This document shows, one piece after another, positions 1-10,044 of a stretch of DNA of 64,000 nt. The stretch lies in assembly GCA_015068905.1 (NCBI GenBank), contig SVJQ01000001.1, positions 62,001-126,000 of the forward strand, read 5' to 3'. Every line of letters starts with the position of its first letter. The stretch's first letter is position 1. The position numbers and the translations under genes were made by a program. This stretch comes from Oscillospiraceae bacterium. GTDB lineage: Bacteria > Bacillota > Clostridia > UBA1381 > UBA9506. The notes under the pieces are model-generated. The model was given only the letters and a program-made list of their open reading frames with translations, was not told where the DNA came from and did no database searches.

Positions 1-737
1 TGCTCTTTTAAAAGTGTTGTGTTAGGAACGGTGCCGACAGCAATGAAGACACCGTCTAAGGCAATTTTGTGGGCTGAGCTGTCGTTGCAGTTTTCCACTG
101 TGATACTTGTAACCTTGTTTTCGCCTTCGATTTCTGTTACAACATGGCTTAAAACAAGTTCAACATTATTTAAAGTCTTCACCTTTTCTGCAAGGGCGTG
201 TGTCCCTCGGAAGGTATCACGCCGGTGAATGAGGTAGACTTTTTCACAATATTTAGAGAGAAACAGCGCATCCTCTAAAGCTGTGTCACCACCGCCAACA
301 ACGGCAACGGTTTTGCCTTTATACAGAGCACCGTCGCAAGTAGCGCAGTAAGAGACACCACGGGCGCGAAACCGGTCCTCACCCTTTGCCCCTAAGGGTC
401 TGGGGGAAGCGCCGGTGCATAGAATGACAGCTTTTGCCTCAAAAGTTTCTTTTTTTGTTGTGATTTTCTTGACTTCTCCCGAAAGATCTAAGGAGAGAAT
501 TTCATCATAGCGGATTTCGGCGCCGGCACCTCTTGCCTGTTCTTCCATTTGCATGGCAAGGGTCACAGCATCAATGCCATTGGGAAAGCCGATATAATTT
601 TCTAAGTTAGAGGTGGTTGCCATTTGCCCACCGGCAAACATTTTTTCAAGCAAAAGGCAGGAAAGCCCGCTACGGGCAGCATAGAGTGCCGCATTTAAAC
701 CGGCAGGGCCACCGCCGGCAATGATGACATCATACAT
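1..737 (-). CDS. trxB: Thioredoxin reductase, 3' end cut by window edge
   Basis: This enzyme passes electrons from NADPH through FAD to thioredoxin in the cytoplasm. The visible 245 codons begin MYDVIIAGGGPAG, an FAD-binding glycine motif at residues 8-13. The redox-active CATC followed by DG lies near residues 131-134, and the NADPH-binding GGGDTALEDA follows it. That order (FAD, CxxC within the NADPH domain) is typical of the low-molecular-weight TrxB of about 310 residues, so some 65 residues lie outside the window. An upstream GGAGG about 8 nt away supports the start at 737. It sits 14 nt downstream of the DUF4364 gene and is probably cotranscribed with it. Confidence 0.95.
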   Translation of the reverse strand, partial: MYDVIIAGGGPAGLNAALYAARSGLSCLLLEKMFAGGQMATTSNLENYIGFPNGIDAVTLAMQMEEQARGAGAEIRYDEILSLDLSGEVKKITTKKETFEAKAVILCTGASPRPLGAKGEDRFRARGVSYCATCDGALYKGKTVAVVGGGDTALEDALFLSKYCEKVYLIHRRDTFRGTHALAEKVKTLNNVELVLSHVVTEIEGENKVTSITVENCNDSSAHKIALDGVFIAVGTVPNTTLLKE

Positions 738-751
738 AAAAAAACCTCCGT

Positions 752-1318
752 TTACTCTTCGTCTTCGTTATAGTCAGAGAGCAGTGTACTGAACTTTTCA
801 TAAAAACCGTAGGGGTCGTGGCGGAAGGCACGGCACATAGTCAGCGCCTTGTTTTTGTTGCCTGCAAAAATAGAAAGAGTCAAAAGAGAGGCCTTGCCCT
901 CTTTGAGCTCAAGCTCTACCTGAAACATCTGATCCCCCAAGGGCACAACATCACACCGCAGAGATTTTCTTGCAGTTTCGTTTTTATAGTACTGGTCAAC
1001 AGAGTTTTTGATGCTGGATTTTACACTGGGGAGAAGCTTATTTTCAAACATAGAAATCATATCCTCGCCGGAGGGGGTGAGAACATATTTATCCATCTCG
1101 TCACGCCATACAGTTTTCATGTGATTTTCATCTAAAAGCTGCCCTATGATATCACACAGCTCTAAGAAGTCAACGCTGGTGCTTTCTAACATACAATGCT
1201 TCAGTTCCACATCGCTGACAGGAATATCAGCATAAAAGATAACATATAAAATCGCCAGCTTGATTTCAACCGGGTCTTTGAGTCTATAATATACATTTTC
1301 CCAAATGTTTTTTTTCAT
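752..1318 (-). CDS. DUF4364 family protein, winged-helix-like
   Basis: This 188-residue protein resembles the DUF4364 family, which is widespread in Clostridia and has no established function. The first 90 residues look like a winged-helix fold (a hydrophobic helix with YVIFYADIPVS, then a recognition-like segment ending YVLTPSGEDMI). The rest is mixed alpha/beta, and the C-terminus is acidic (DYNEDEE). I see no signal peptide or membrane segment, so a cytoplasmic, possibly DNA-binding role is an inference from the fold. AGGAGG lies about 8 nt before the ATG. It is first in a two-gene unit with trxB. Confidence 0.8.
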   Translation of the reverse strand: MKKNIWENVYYRLKDPVEIKLAILYVIFYADIPVSDVELKHCMLESTSVDFLELCDIIGQLLDENHMKTVWRDEMDKYVLTPSGEDMISMFENKLLPSVKSSIKNSVDQYYKNETARKSLRCDVVPLGDQMFQVELELKEGKASLLTLSIFAGNKNKALTMCRAFRHDPYGFYEKFSTLLSDYNEDEE

Positions 1319-1339
1319 ACGTTTCGCCTCCTGTAATTA

Positions 1340-1368
1340 GTTATAACATATTAAAAAAAGGAAATCAA
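1340..1368 (-). promoter_or_regulatory. Sigma-A-type promoter for DUF4364-trxB
   Basis: Read on the minus strand, TTGATT and TATAAC are separated by exactly 17 bp, about 20 nt upstream of the AGGAGG that serves the DUF4364 start. Confidence 0.6.
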
Positions 1369-1385
1369 CAAAAATATGGTTTTAG

Positions 1386-1414
1386 TTGAAAAAAAACTCA
1401 ATCTGTAGTAAAAT
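1386..1414 (+). promoter_or_regulatory. Sigma-A-type promoter for the CapA-like gene
   Basis: TTGAAA and TAAAAT with a 17-bp spacer lie 55 nt before the start codon at 1469. It is divergent from the DUF4364-trxB promoter, with about 20 bp between the two -35 boxes. Confidence 0.6.
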
Positions 1415-1468
1415 ATATTTATATGTAAGAATAATGATGTTTATCTCTGTTACAGGTGAGGAAAGATT

Positions 1469-2623
1469 ATGAAAAAAAGAATTTTGTATGCCGTTATTGC
1501 GGCTTTTGCTCTGCTCAATGTGTGCGGTTGCCAAAGGCAGAAGCCGGCAGAGCCTGTGGCTGCCGAGCCGGTGCCTGTACATGAGGAAATAACCCTGCTT
1601 GCGTTGGGGGATAACCTTCTGCATATGCCGGTGGTAAACAGCGGCAAACAGTCAGACGGAACATACCATTATGCCCATTTGTTTGAAAAACTGCAACCGG
1701 GGATTAAAAATGCAGATATTGCTGTAATCGGTCAGGAAACTGTTTTTGGCGGTGCGGCGCTGGGGTATTCCGGTTATCCTTTGTTCAATTCACCATCAGA
1801 CATGGGCAAAAGCCTTGTAGAAGAGGGCTTTGATGTAGTGTTGCATGCCTCTAACCACGTTCTTGACCGTGGCGCATTGGGCGTTGAAAATACCTTGAAC
1901 TTCTGGGAAGAGTATCCTGCTATACAGGTACTCGGCATTCACGCAAGTACTGAGGAGCAAAACAGTGTCAATGTGCAAACAGTTAAAGGTGCTGACATTG
2001 CACTGCTGAACTATACTTATGGAACAAACGGCATTCCCCTGCCTCAGGGAAAGGAATATCTTGTAGACTTGATTGATGAAGAAAGAATCGAGGCAGATTC
2101 AAAATTTGCAGAAGAAAATGCAGACTTTACCATTGCTTTTATGCATTGGGGCACAGAGTATTCCATAAAGCCTAACGAGATGCAAAAGGAACTGGCACAA
2201 AAGATGTGTCAATGGGGTGTTGACCTTATTATCGGTTCTCATCCCCATGTGATTGAGCCGGTTGAATGGGTTACGTCTGAAAATGGCAACAAATGTCTTG
2301 TTTATTATTCTTTGGGGAACTATGTATCCCGTCAGCTTGAGGAACGCAACATCCTCGGCGGTGTGGCTGATGTGACACTTTTATACGACGGGGAAAAGGT
2401 CACCATAGCAGATTCGGCTTTTGTTCCCATTGTCACACACTATGACATAACTTACAAAAAGTTTTCGGTTTATCCTTTGGGTGAATATACCAATGAACTG
2501 GCAGCTGGACACGGGATTGTTCCCTATGTCGGCAAGGTTAGCTGTGAGGGTTGGAGAGATATAGTTTCTACGGTGTTTGAGGGCTATGATACCTCCTTTG
2601 TGCGGTATGAATTCGATGACTAA
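1469..2623 (+). CDS. CapA-family metallophosphoesterase-like lipoprotein
   Basis: This 384-residue protein belongs to the CapA/PgsA superfamily, metallophosphatase-fold proteins named after poly-gamma-glutamate capsule export. It starts with a lipoprotein signal: a charged MKKR, a hydrophobic run, then VCGC, with Cys21 the likely lipidation site. Family motifs follow in order: LALGDNLLH, GQETVF, ASNHVLDRG, HWGTEY and GSHPHVIEP, which would form the two-metal site. It is therefore expected on the outer face of the membrane. No capB/capC neighbour is present, so a capsule role is not supported here. The next gene, a polysaccharide deacetylase, is 39 nt downstream. Confidence 0.85.
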   Translation: MKKRILYAVIAAFALLNVCGCQRQKPAEPVAAEPVPVHEEITLLALGDNLLHMPVVNSGKQSDGTYHYAHLFEKLQPGIKNADIAVIGQETVFGGAALGYSGYPLFNSPSDMGKSLVEEGFDVVLHASNHVLDRGALGVENTLNFWEEYPAIQVLGIHASTEEQNSVNVQTVKGADIALLNYTYGTNGIPLPQGKEYLVDLIDEERIEADSKFAEENADFTIAFMHWGTEYSIKPNEMQKELAQKMCQWGVDLIIGSHPHVIEPVEWVTSENGNKCLVYYSLGNYVSRQLEERNILGGVADVTLLYDGEKVTIADSAFVPIVTHYDITYKKFSVYPLGEYTNELAAGHGIVPYVGKVSCEGWRDIVSTVFEGYDTSFVRYEFDD

Positions 2624-2662
2624 AAAGCAGTAGATTTCTATCTATATGACAGGAGTGATACG

Positions 2663-3517
2663 ATGCGCTATACATTTATGCGTTTTCCGGGTGGCAGAGC
2701 TAAAGCTGTTACCCTAAGCTATGATGATGGTAAAAAGCAGGACATAAGACTTTCTGATTTGTTGACCGCTTGTGGAATGAAATGTACATTTAATTTAAAC
2801 GGCGATACCTATCGCGGGCAGGCGGGCTTGACGCAGGAAGAGGTTATTGAACATCTTTTAAAGCCGGGTCACGAAATTGCCCTGCACGGATACTGTCACC
2901 GCGCGCCCGGTGGACTGCGCGCCATTGACGGCATCAAAGATATTTTGGATAACCGCTTAGAGCTGGAGCAAAAATATGACAGGATTATCAGGGGGTTAGC
3001 GTACCCTGATTTCGGCATTATCCGCTTTGAAAGCGGAGCAAGCTATGAGCAGATTAAAAGCTATCTGACCCATTTAGATATCGTGTATGCCCGTTCTTTG
3101 GGCGGCGATAATAACCGCTTTTATATGCCGACTGATTGGCACAACTGGGTGCCGACGGCTTCTCATAACAATCCGAAATTAATGGATTGGATTGATGAAT
3201 TTTTGGCGTTGGATGTTGACAATGAGGGATATCCTGCAGCCAGAGAGCCAAGACTGTTCTTTATGTGGGGGCACAGCTATGAATATGACGATAAAAACAA
3301 CTGGAACTTGATTGAATCAGTTTGCAAAAAGCTTGCAGGGCACTCAGACATCTGGTATGCCACCAATATGGAGATTTATGAATATACGAAGGGCTATGAA
3401 AAGCTGGTTTATTCAGCTGATGGCAAACGGATTTATAACCCGAACTTGTTTACCATTTGGTTTGAAGTTGACGGAAGACCTTATTGTATAGAGTCCGGTC
3501 AGACGATTACGCTATAA
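2663..3517 (+). CDS. Polysaccharide deacetylase family protein
   Basis: This 284-residue protein has a NodB-like fold. TLSYDDG near residue 20 corresponds to the TFDDG metal-binding motif, and HGYCH near residue 79 is the second metal motif. FFMWGHSYEYD near residue 200 fits the late histidine motif. Members remove acetyl groups from N-acetylated sugars in cell-wall or other glycans. No signal peptide is visible, so either it acts inside the cell or it uses an atypical substrate. AGGAG precedes the ATG. Its position after a CapA-like lipoprotein suggests envelope glycan work, but the substrate cannot be read from sequence. Confidence 0.8.
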   Translation: MRYTFMRFPGGRAKAVTLSYDDGKKQDIRLSDLLTACGMKCTFNLNGDTYRGQAGLTQEEVIEHLLKPGHEIALHGYCHRAPGGLRAIDGIKDILDNRLELEQKYDRIIRGLAYPDFGIIRFESGASYEQIKSYLTHLDIVYARSLGGDNNRFYMPTDWHNWVPTASHNNPKLMDWIDEFLALDVDNEGYPAAREPRLFFMWGHSYEYDDKNNWNLIESVCKKLAGHSDIWYATNMEIYEYTKGYEKLVYSADGKRIYNPNLFTIWFEVDGRPYCIESGQTITL

Positions 3518-3535
3518 AAGAAAGAGGGCATAGTT

Positions 3536-4288
3536 ATGGAAATGGTATTGTTAACAGCTGTCGGTGTTGGTGGTGCAACCGTGTTTGGTGCACTGATTGG
3601 CTTTTTGTTTAAAGATGTTTCGCATAAATTTTCAGACATTGTATTGTCCTTTGCGGCAGGGGTTATGCTTTCAGCCGCTGTGCTGGGGCTTGTGGTACCG
3701 TCGCTGGAATATGGCGGAAAATTCGGCATCATTATCACAATCTGCGGCATTTTCGCAGGTGCTTTGTGTTTGAATCTGATTGATAAACTGGTGCCTCATC
3801 TTCATAAACTGGTAGGGCCGGATATTGAAGCCCATAACAATGCCGGGCTTAGCAAGGTGCTTTTGTTTGTTATGGCAATCGCCATCCACAACCTGCCGGA
3901 GGGGATTGCCGCCGGTGTTGGTTTTGGCTCTGATAACCCCTCTCAGGCGTTACTCATTGCCGGTGGCATTGCCCTGCAGAACATTCCTGAAGGTATGGTC
4001 ATTATTGCCCCGATGCTGTCAGCCGGCATTAAGCCAAAGCGGACCTTTATCTGTGCGGCTCTCACCGGTCTGGTTGAGGTCATCGGCACATTAATCGGCT
4101 ATTTTGCGGTTAGTGTTTCTCAGGCGATTCTGCCCTTTGCGCTGGCATTTGCCGGCGGTACGATGCTGTATGTTGTCAGTGATGAAATGATACCCGAGAC
4201 CCATGCACACGGTAGCGAGCGTGGCGCAACCTACGCCCTTTTGGTGGGCTTTTGCGTGATGCTGATTTCAGATGTGTTGTTGGGCTAA
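3536..4288 (+). CDS. ZIP-family divalent metal transporter
   Basis: This 250-residue membrane protein has about eight hydrophobic segments and two ZIP signatures. HNLPEGIAAGVGF near residue 120 and QNIPEGM near residue 150 provide the His, Asn, Pro and Glu residues that line the metal path. The family moves zinc, iron or manganese into the cytoplasm, and the compact form with a short cytosolic loop fits the GufA-type bacterial branch. It starts 18 nt after the deacetylase stop, with AAAGAGGG upstream, so the two are probably cotranscribed. The metal cannot be assigned. Confidence 0.88.
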   Translation: MEMVLLTAVGVGGATVFGALIGFLFKDVSHKFSDIVLSFAAGVMLSAAVLGLVVPSLEYGGKFGIIITICGIFAGALCLNLIDKLVPHLHKLVGPDIEAHNNAGLSKVLLFVMAIAIHNLPEGIAAGVGFGSDNPSQALLIAGGIALQNIPEGMVIIAPMLSAGIKPKRTFICAALTGLVEVIGTLIGYFAVSVSQAILPFALAFAGGTMLYVVSDEMIPETHAHGSERGATYALLVGFCVMLISDVLLG

Positions 4289-4307
4289 AAAGCAATCGGA
4301 GGAGAGT

Positions 4308-5087
4308 ATGATACAAGAAATTACCAGTCAGGATCATAAGCTGGTCAAAAAAATAGCCAGCTTAAAAGAAAAGAAATATCGTCAGAAATATGGAGAATTT
4401 TTGGTGGAGGGTGCCCTTTCGGTAGAGTGGGCTCTTTCTTCTCCCTACAAGGTTTCTGACATTGTGTTTTCAGAAGATTTTTCCCTGCCGGCGAGCTTGC
4501 ATCAAAGTCTGAACGGGCAAAACCTTGTCAGGGTGCCGAGCCACATTTTTGCCAAAATGGCAGACACCAAAACCCCACAGGGTATTTTATGCACCTGCGC
4601 CCTGCCGGAGGTGCCAGAAGCACCGGAAAAGGGTCTGTTTATTTTTTGTGACCGTGTTCGTGATCCGGGCAATCTGGGCACGATTATCAGAACGGCTGAT
4701 GCCATGGGCTTTGACGGGGTGATTCTGTCACCGGATTGTGTAGACCCTTATAACCCGAAGCTGGTGCGGTCCACTATGGGGTCTCTGTTTCATATTTCGC
4801 TGTATGACGGCATCGGTTATGATGAGCTTACATCCTGGCAGAAAAAAGGTTTTCAGTTGGTAGTGTCAGCACTTTCTAAGGCATCTGTTACCCCGAAGGA
4901 ACTGACTTTTTCGGATAAAACGGTGATTGTGATGGGGAACGAGTCTTCAGGGGTTTGCCCGGAACTGATTGCCGCTGCCGACAGGGTAGTGAAAATCCCT
5001 ATGGCAGGCAGCGCAGAATCCCTGAATGTAGCAGCAGCGGCGGCGATTTTGATGTATGAAGCAGCCGGTAAGTCAGGCAGAATTTAA
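4308..5087 (+). CDS. TrmH/SpoU-family RNA 2'-O-methyltransferase
   Basis: SPOUT-class methylases transfer a methyl group from S-adenosylmethionine to a ribose 2'-OH in tRNA or rRNA. The N-terminus has the substrate-binding domain (KKYRQKYGEFLVEG). The catalytic half shows the three knot motifs: NLGTIIRTADAMGF, VMGNESSGV and IPMAGSAESLNVAAAAAIL. An in-frame extension to 4272 would overlap the ZIP gene. I prefer the ATG at 4308, which follows CGGAGGAGAGT at good spacing. The length of 259 residues is normal. The exact target nucleotide is unknown; many relatives are annotated as 23S rRNA methylases. Confidence 0.9.
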   Translation: MIQEITSQDHKLVKKIASLKEKKYRQKYGEFLVEGALSVEWALSSPYKVSDIVFSEDFSLPASLHQSLNGQNLVRVPSHIFAKMADTKTPQGILCTCALPEVPEAPEKGLFIFCDRVRDPGNLGTIIRTADAMGFDGVILSPDCVDPYNPKLVRSTMGSLFHISLYDGIGYDELTSWQKKGFQLVVSALSKASVTPKELTFSDKTVIVMGNESSGVCPELIAAADRVVKIPMAGSAESLNVAAAAAILMYEAAGKSGRI

Positions 5088-5100
5088 AAGGATTGATAGA

Positions 5101-5541
5101 ATGAACAATCAGTTTATGCAAGAGGCAATTCTCGAGGCGGAAAAAGCTGCAAAGCAGGGAGAAATTCCTGTAGGGGCTGTCTTGGTTAAAGATGGTCAGA
5201 TTGTTGCCCGTGGGCACAACCTGACCATAGAAAAAGACAATGTTTTAGCTCACGCTGAGTGCCTTGTGATAGAAAATGGACTTAAAAAACTATCGGCAAG
5301 AAGGCTGACTGGGTGCTCGCTGTATGTGACCTTAGAGCCTTGTTCTATGTGTGCCGGTGCTATTTTGCTCACCCGGCCTGACAGGGTCTATTTTGGTGCT
5401 TATGATGCAGAAGCCGGTGCCTGTGGCGGCAAACACGATGTGCTTTTAGGCAGCGGTATTGAAGTCTATGGCGGTATTATGGAAAATGAGTGTTCAAATC
5501 TTTTAAAAGCGTTTTTTAAGGATTTGCGAAAGAACTTGTAG
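5101..5541 (+). CDS. tadA: tRNA-specific adenosine deaminase
   Basis: TadA deaminates adenosine 34 to inosine in tRNA-Arg(ACG), and the active site binds zinc. The 146-residue protein shows the deaminase motifs AHAE (zinc His and proton-shuttle Glu) near residues 54-57 and PCSMCAGA (two zinc Cys) near residues 80-87. GEIPVGAVLV near the N-terminus is also typical. An upstream in-frame extension to 5056 overlaps the methylase. The ATG at 5101 after AAAAGGATTGAT is the likelier start. The gap to the TrmH-like gene is 13 nt, so both RNA-modifying enzymes are probably in one transcript. Confidence 0.93.
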   Translation: MNNQFMQEAILEAEKAAKQGEIPVGAVLVKDGQIVARGHNLTIEKDNVLAHAECLVIENGLKKLSARRLTGCSLYVTLEPCSMCAGAILLTRPDRVYFGAYDAEAGACGGKHDVLLGSGIEVYGGIMENECSNLLKAFFKDLRKNL

Positions 5542-5641
5542 GATTATGAAAAAAACGCTGGAAAACAGAGTGATTTTATGATACAATAAATATACTATTG
5601 TCAAATAAGCGTTACTGAAAGATAAAGGAGAACTGATATAC

Positions 5642-8092
5642 ATGGCAGCGAAGAAAAGGAAAACGACTGCAAAACAGAAGAAGGGAAAACAGCAGAAGGT
5701 TCAGACCTCTATGGCAAACGAATTTATTTCGTTGTTTATTATTGTGGCGGGTCTGCTTTTAGGTGTGTTTCTGTATGCCCCCAGCAGCATCATTGGGGAA
5801 TGGGTAGAGAACCTTTGCACAGGCCTTTTAGGTTTTCCGGCTTATGTTTTGCCTGTTTTGCTGCTTGCATTTGGTATTCATCGTGCCGTTGGCAAGTGTT
5901 ATGAACAGTTTAAACAGAAATATATCCTGAGTGCTTTTATCATTTTAGTGTTATCTTCATTGTTTCACCTGTTTTCAGGCTTTGCCGGTGCGAATCCTTT
6001 TGTGAGCCTTGCTGACTATTGGGCAATCGGTGTAGCGTGTGCAGGCGGTGGCGTGTTGGGCGGCATTTTGTGTGATATTTTTGCGGCTCCGGCAGGCTGT
6101 CTTGCTGCCGGTATTATCTTGTTTACCATTCTGCTTGTGCTGGTTATGATTTTGACCAAGTGGTCACCGTTAAAGGCACTTTTGCGCGTGATTGTCCGTA
6201 TGTTTATAGATGTAAAGGAAGTACGCAAGCAGGCAGCAAGTGAAGCGCAGAAAATTGCAGAAGAAGAGGCGGCAAAAGCCGAACTCAAAACACCGACCCG
6301 GAAAAAAATTGCGAACTTCAGCGATGAAGAAGTGGTACGCACCGAGAGTGAAGAAACACCGATGGTGATTGCCAAGGATTACGATGATAAAAATTATATT
6401 CCCGAGTCCCTTCGCGATATTCCCATTGATGGCGATGCAATGGGTTATGACTATAAAGATTTAGATGCGATTTTAGATCAGGTTGTGCCGGAGGAATTTA
6501 AGTCTGAGCCGGTCACTGCTACCAAAGAAGAGCCTGACACAGTTGCTGAGGAACCCAAAACACAGCTGCAGACCAAGGCGGAATCTCTTTCAGCCGAAGA
6601 AGCGGACGAAATTGTGCAGGAACTGGATGAAGCTTTTGAAAAAATCCCCTATACATATCCGGACATCACCTTGCTTGACCGTTCAAGCATTGACTTTGAC
6701 AGCGCTGATTCTCGCGCGGAATTAAAAGACACAGCAACTAAGCTGATTTCAACCTTAAAGAGCTTTAACGTTGAGGCAAAGCTGTTAAATGTCAGCAAGG
6801 GTCCTACCGTTACACGGTATGAATTAAAGCCCGGTGAGGGCGTTAAAGTCAGCAAAATTGTGGGTTTATCTGATGACCTTTCTTTGCGCCTTGCCACAAC
6901 CGGCGTGCGTATTGAAGCCATCCCCAATAAAGAGGCGATCGGCATTGAAATTCCCAACAAAACCGTTTCTGCTGTCAGCATTCGTGAGGTTTTGGATTCT
7001 GATGAATTTAAAAGCTTCCCCTCAAAGCTTGCCTTTGCATTGGGTAAGGATATTGCCGGTAAAAACGTGGTCGTTGATTTGGGCAAAATGCCTCACCTTT
7101 TAATTGCCGGCACCACCGGCTCCGGTAAGAGTGTTTGTATTAATACCTTAATTACCAGCATTATTTATAAAGCGGACCCCAACGAGGTTAAGCTTTTAAT
7201 GGTTGACCCCAAGGTGGTTGAACTTAATGTATATAACGGTATTCCTCATTTGATGATTCCTGTGGTAACTGACCCCCGTCGCGCTTCCGGCGCACTTTAC
7301 TGGGCGGTGCAGGAGATGACACGCCGTTATGCTATGTTTGCAGAAAGTAATGTCCGTGACATTAAAGGCTATAACGACATGATTAAGGAAAATGGCGGCG
7401 AAAACACCATGCCTTATATCGTGATTATCATTGACGAGCTTGCTGACCTGATGATGGTTGCCCCCGGTGAGGTAGAAGACTCTATCTGTCGCTTAGCGCA
7501 AATGGCCCGTGCCGCCGGTATGCATCTTGTTGTTGCGACCCAGCGTCCGTCTGTTGATGTCATCACCGGTCTGATTAAAGCCAACATCCCCTCACGAATT
7601 GCTTTTGCGGTATCCTCACAGATTGACAGCCGTACCATTTTAGATGCTGCCGGTGCCGATAAGCTCCTCGGTCGCGGTGATATGCTGTTTTCACCTGTGG
7701 GCTCGGCTAAACCCACAAGACTGCAGGGTGCCTTTATCTCTGATAAGGAAAGAGAAAGAGTTGTTGACTTTATTAAAAGCGGTCATACCGTGCGCTATGA
7801 TGAAGATGTTTTAGAAAAGATTGAAAACGGCAAAACCGTGAATATTTCCGGCAATGATGATGACCCGGGTGACAGTGATGAGTTGCTGCCCCGCGCTATT
7901 GAGATTGCTGTGGATACCGGTAAAATTTCTGCTTCTTATTTGCAGAGACGCTTAAAAATCGGCTTCTCCCGCGCGGCAAGAATTGTTGACCAAATGGAAG
8001 AGCGAGGATGGATTGGCCCTCAGGACGGCAGCAAGCCCCGTGAGGTGTTACTTTCCAAAGAAGATTATTTAGAAATGAGTATTCAGTCATGA
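5642..8092 (+). CDS. ftsK: FtsK/SpoIIIE-type DNA translocase
   Basis: This hexameric ATP-driven pump moves double-stranded DNA through the division or sporulation septum. The 816 residues comprise a lysine-rich cytoplasmic N-terminus, about four membrane segments within residues 28-185, a variable acidic linker (about 190-335) and the RecA-like motor. Walker A GTTGSGKS falls near residue 491 and the Walker B stretch [10 protein letters not shown] near residue 595. The winged-helix gamma domain at about 745-805 would read polar DNA sequences. Size and layout fit both FtsK and SpoIIIE, and in a spore former either role is possible. AAAGGAGAA precedes the start. The stop overlaps the next ATG by 4 nt. 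Confidence 0.93.
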   Translation: MAAKKRKTTAKQKKGKQQKVQTSMANEFISLFIIVAGLLLGVFLYAPSSIIGEWVENLCTGLLGFPAYVLPVLLLAFGIHRAVGKCYEQFKQKYILSAFIILVLSSLFHLFSGFAGANPFVSLADYWAIGVACAGGGVLGGILCDIFAAPAGCLAAGIILFTILLVLVMILTKWSPLKALLRVIVRMFIDVKEVRKQAASEAQKIAEEEAAKAELKTPTRKKIANFSDEEVVRTESEETPMVIAKDYDDKNYIPESLRDIPIDGDAMGYDYKDLDAILDQVVPEEFKSEPVTATKEEPDTVAEEPKTQLQTKAESLSAEEADEIVQELDEAFEKIPYTYPDITLLDRSSIDFDSADSRAELKDTATKLISTLKSFNVEAKLLNVSKGPTVTRYELKPGEGVKVSKIVGLSDDLSLRLATTGVRIEAIPNKEAIGIEIPNKTVSAVSIREVLDSDEFKSFPSKLAFALGKDIAGKNVVVDLGKMPHLLIAGTTGSGKSVCINTLITSIIYKADPNEVKLLMVDPKVVELNVYNGIPHLMIPVVTDPRRASGALYWAVQEMTRRYAMFAESNVRDIKGYNDMIKENGGENTMPYIVIIIDELADLMMVAPGEVEDSICRLAQMARAAGMHLVVATQRPSVDVITGLIKANIPSRIAFAVSSQIDSRTILDAAGADKLLGRGDMLFSPVGSAKPTRLQGAFISDKERERVVDFIKSGHTVRYDEDVLEKIENGKTVNISGNDDDPGDSDELLPRAIEIAVDTGKISASYLQRRLKIGFSRAARIVDQMEERGWIGPQDGSKPREVLLSKEDYLEMSIQS

Positions 8093-10044
8093 GAGGAATA
8101 GATGCCGGCTTTCTGCCGGTCAGTAAGGAAGAGATGGAAGCCTTAGGCTGGGATGCGGTAGATTTTTTGTATATCTCCGGTGATGCCTATGTTGACCATC
8201 CTTCTTTTGCCGTGTCTGTCATTACCCGCGTTTTGACCGCTGCCGGTTATCGTGTGGGTGTTATCGCTCAGCCGGATTGGCAAGATGCGGAAGCCTTTAA
8301 GGTTTTGGGTGCACCCCGTTTGGGTGTTATGATTGGTGCCGGCAACTTAGATTCCATGGTGGCGCACTACACGGCAGCGAAAAAACCTCGCCGGCAGGAT
8401 ATGTATTCCCCCGGTGGGGAAAGCGGCAAGCGCCCTGACCGTGCAACGATTGTTTATGCAAACCGTGCAAAAGAGGTCTTTCCCGGTGTGCCGATTATCA
8501 TCGGCGGCATTGAAGCCAGTCTCAGACGGTTGGCGCACTATGATTATTGGCAGGACAAAGTGCGTCGCTCTGTTTTATTTGACAGCCGGGCTGACCTATT
8601 GCTTTACGGTATGGGCGAGCAGTCTGTGGTAGAGGTGGCAGATGCTTTAGCTGCAGGCGCAGAAGCTGTAAGGCTTAGACATATTCGTGGTTCTTGCTAT
8701 ATTGCGGGCAGCACGGATGAATTACCGAAGGACTATTTGTTACTGCCTTCTTATGAGGCGGTTTGTGAAGATAAAAAACAATATGCCGTAATGACCCGTG
8801 ATGCCTTTTATGAGCAGGATGCCATCAGGGGCAAAGCTCTGGTGCAACCTCACGGCAATCGGTTTTTGGTGCAGAATCCGCCTATGCCGCCGCTTTCGGG
8901 CAAGGCGCTGGATGCTGTCTATGAGCTTCCTTATGTGCGCAGGGCCCACCCTATGTATGATGAACAAGGGGGCGTGCCGGGGCTGACTGAGGTGCAGTTT
9001 TCCATCAGCTCATCCCGTGGGTGCTTTGGCTCTTGCAACTTCTGTTCTCTTGCCTTTCATCAGGGCAGGGTGGTGACGGCAAGAAGTCACGAATCCATCC
9101 TGCGTGAGGCAGAACTGTTAAAAGACCTGCCGGGCTTTAAAGGGTATATTCACGATGTGGGGGGTCCCACAGCGAATTTCAGGCAGGCTGCCTGTGAAAA
9201 GCAGAAAACAGCAGGGGTTTGTCGGAATAAGCGGTGCCTATATCCGAATGTTTGCAAAAACATCAAAGCTGACCATACAGATTATCGGCTGCTTTTGAAA
9301 AAACTGCGTGAACTGCCATACATTAAAAAAGTTTTTGTCCGTTCGGGCATTCGGTTCGACTATGTCATGGCTGATGCTGATGACAGGTTCTTTAAGGAAC
9401 TATTAGAGCATCACGTTAGCGGTCAGCTGAAGGTGGCACCGGAACATATTGCTGATTCTGTGCTGTCATGCATGGGAAAGCCGTCAGCGAAAGTCTATGA
9501 AAGCTTTAAAAATAAATTTTATAAGCTTAATGACAAACTGGGCAAAAAACAGTTTTTGATACCGTACTTAATGTCATCACACCCCGGCTCAACCTTACAA
9601 GAAGCCATTGAGTTGGCAGAATATTTAAGACGGGAAAAAATAAAACCGGAGCAGGTGCAGGATTTTTATCCCACCCCGGGCTCTGTTTCAACAGCTATGT
9701 ATTATACGGGGGTAGACCCCTTTACTATGACACCGGTTCATATCCCCAAGGGCGAAGAGAAAGCTATGCAAAGGGCGCTTTTGCAAGCCTTTTTGCCGGA
9801 GAACCGAAAGCTTGTCATAAAAGCATTACAAAAAGCCGGAAGAGAGGATTTGATTGGTTTCGGGCCACAATGCCTGATTCCGCCCCGACCGGAGAATACA
9901 GGAGGAAAGAACAATGAACGAAGCAAAAATCTTAGACGGAAAAGCGGTATCCCAGAGAATCAAAGACGAACTGAGAACCGAGGTAGAAGGACTCAAGGCA
10001 AAGGGCATAAACCCGGGTCTGGCGGTTATCATCGTGGGCGATGA
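8089..10044 (+). CDS. YgiQ-family radical SAM protein
   Basis: This is a B12-binding-like plus radical SAM protein of unknown substrate. The N-terminal half resembles the YgiQ N domain. The iron-sulfur motif CFGSCNFC (CxxxCxxC) lies near residues 309-316, and family-typical stretches such as [17 protein letters not shown] and QDFYPTPGS follow. The ATG overlaps the ftsK stop (ATGA), indicating translational coupling. The reading frame runs 131 nt into folD. The last 40 or so residues are basic and low in complexity, and they look like an out-of-frame reading of folD rather than a domain. The family's conserved part ends around [12 protein letters not shown], just before folD begins. Confidence 0.88.
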   Translation: MRGIDAGFLPVSKEEMEALGWDAVDFLYISGDAYVDHPSFAVSVITRVLTAAGYRVGVIAQPDWQDAEAFKVLGAPRLGVMIGAGNLDSMVAHYTAAKKPRRQDMYSPGGESGKRPDRATIVYANRAKEVFPGVPIIIGGIEASLRRLAHYDYWQDKVRRSVLFDSRADLLLYGMGEQSVVEVADALAAGAEAVRLRHIRGSCYIAGSTDELPKDYLLLPSYEAVCEDKKQYAVMTRDAFYEQDAIRGKALVQPHGNRFLVQNPPMPPLSGKALDAVYELPYVRRAHPMYDEQGGVPGLTEVQFSISSSRGCFGSCNFCSLAFHQGRVVTARSHESILREAELLKDLPGFKGYIHDVGGPTANFRQAACEKQKTAGVCRNKRCLYPNVCKNIKADHTDYRLLLKKLRELPYIKKVFVRSGIRFDYVMADADDRFFKELLEHHVSGQLKVAPEHIADSVLSCMGKPSAKVYESFKNKFYKLNDKLGKKQFLIPYLMSSHPGSTLQEAIELAEYLRREKIKPEQVQDFYPTPGSVSTAMYYTGVDPFTMTPVHIPKGEEKAMQRALLQAFLPENRKLVIKALQKAGREDLIGFGPQCLIPPRPENTGGKNNERSKNLRRKSGIPENQRRTENRGRRTQGKGHKPGSGGYHRGR

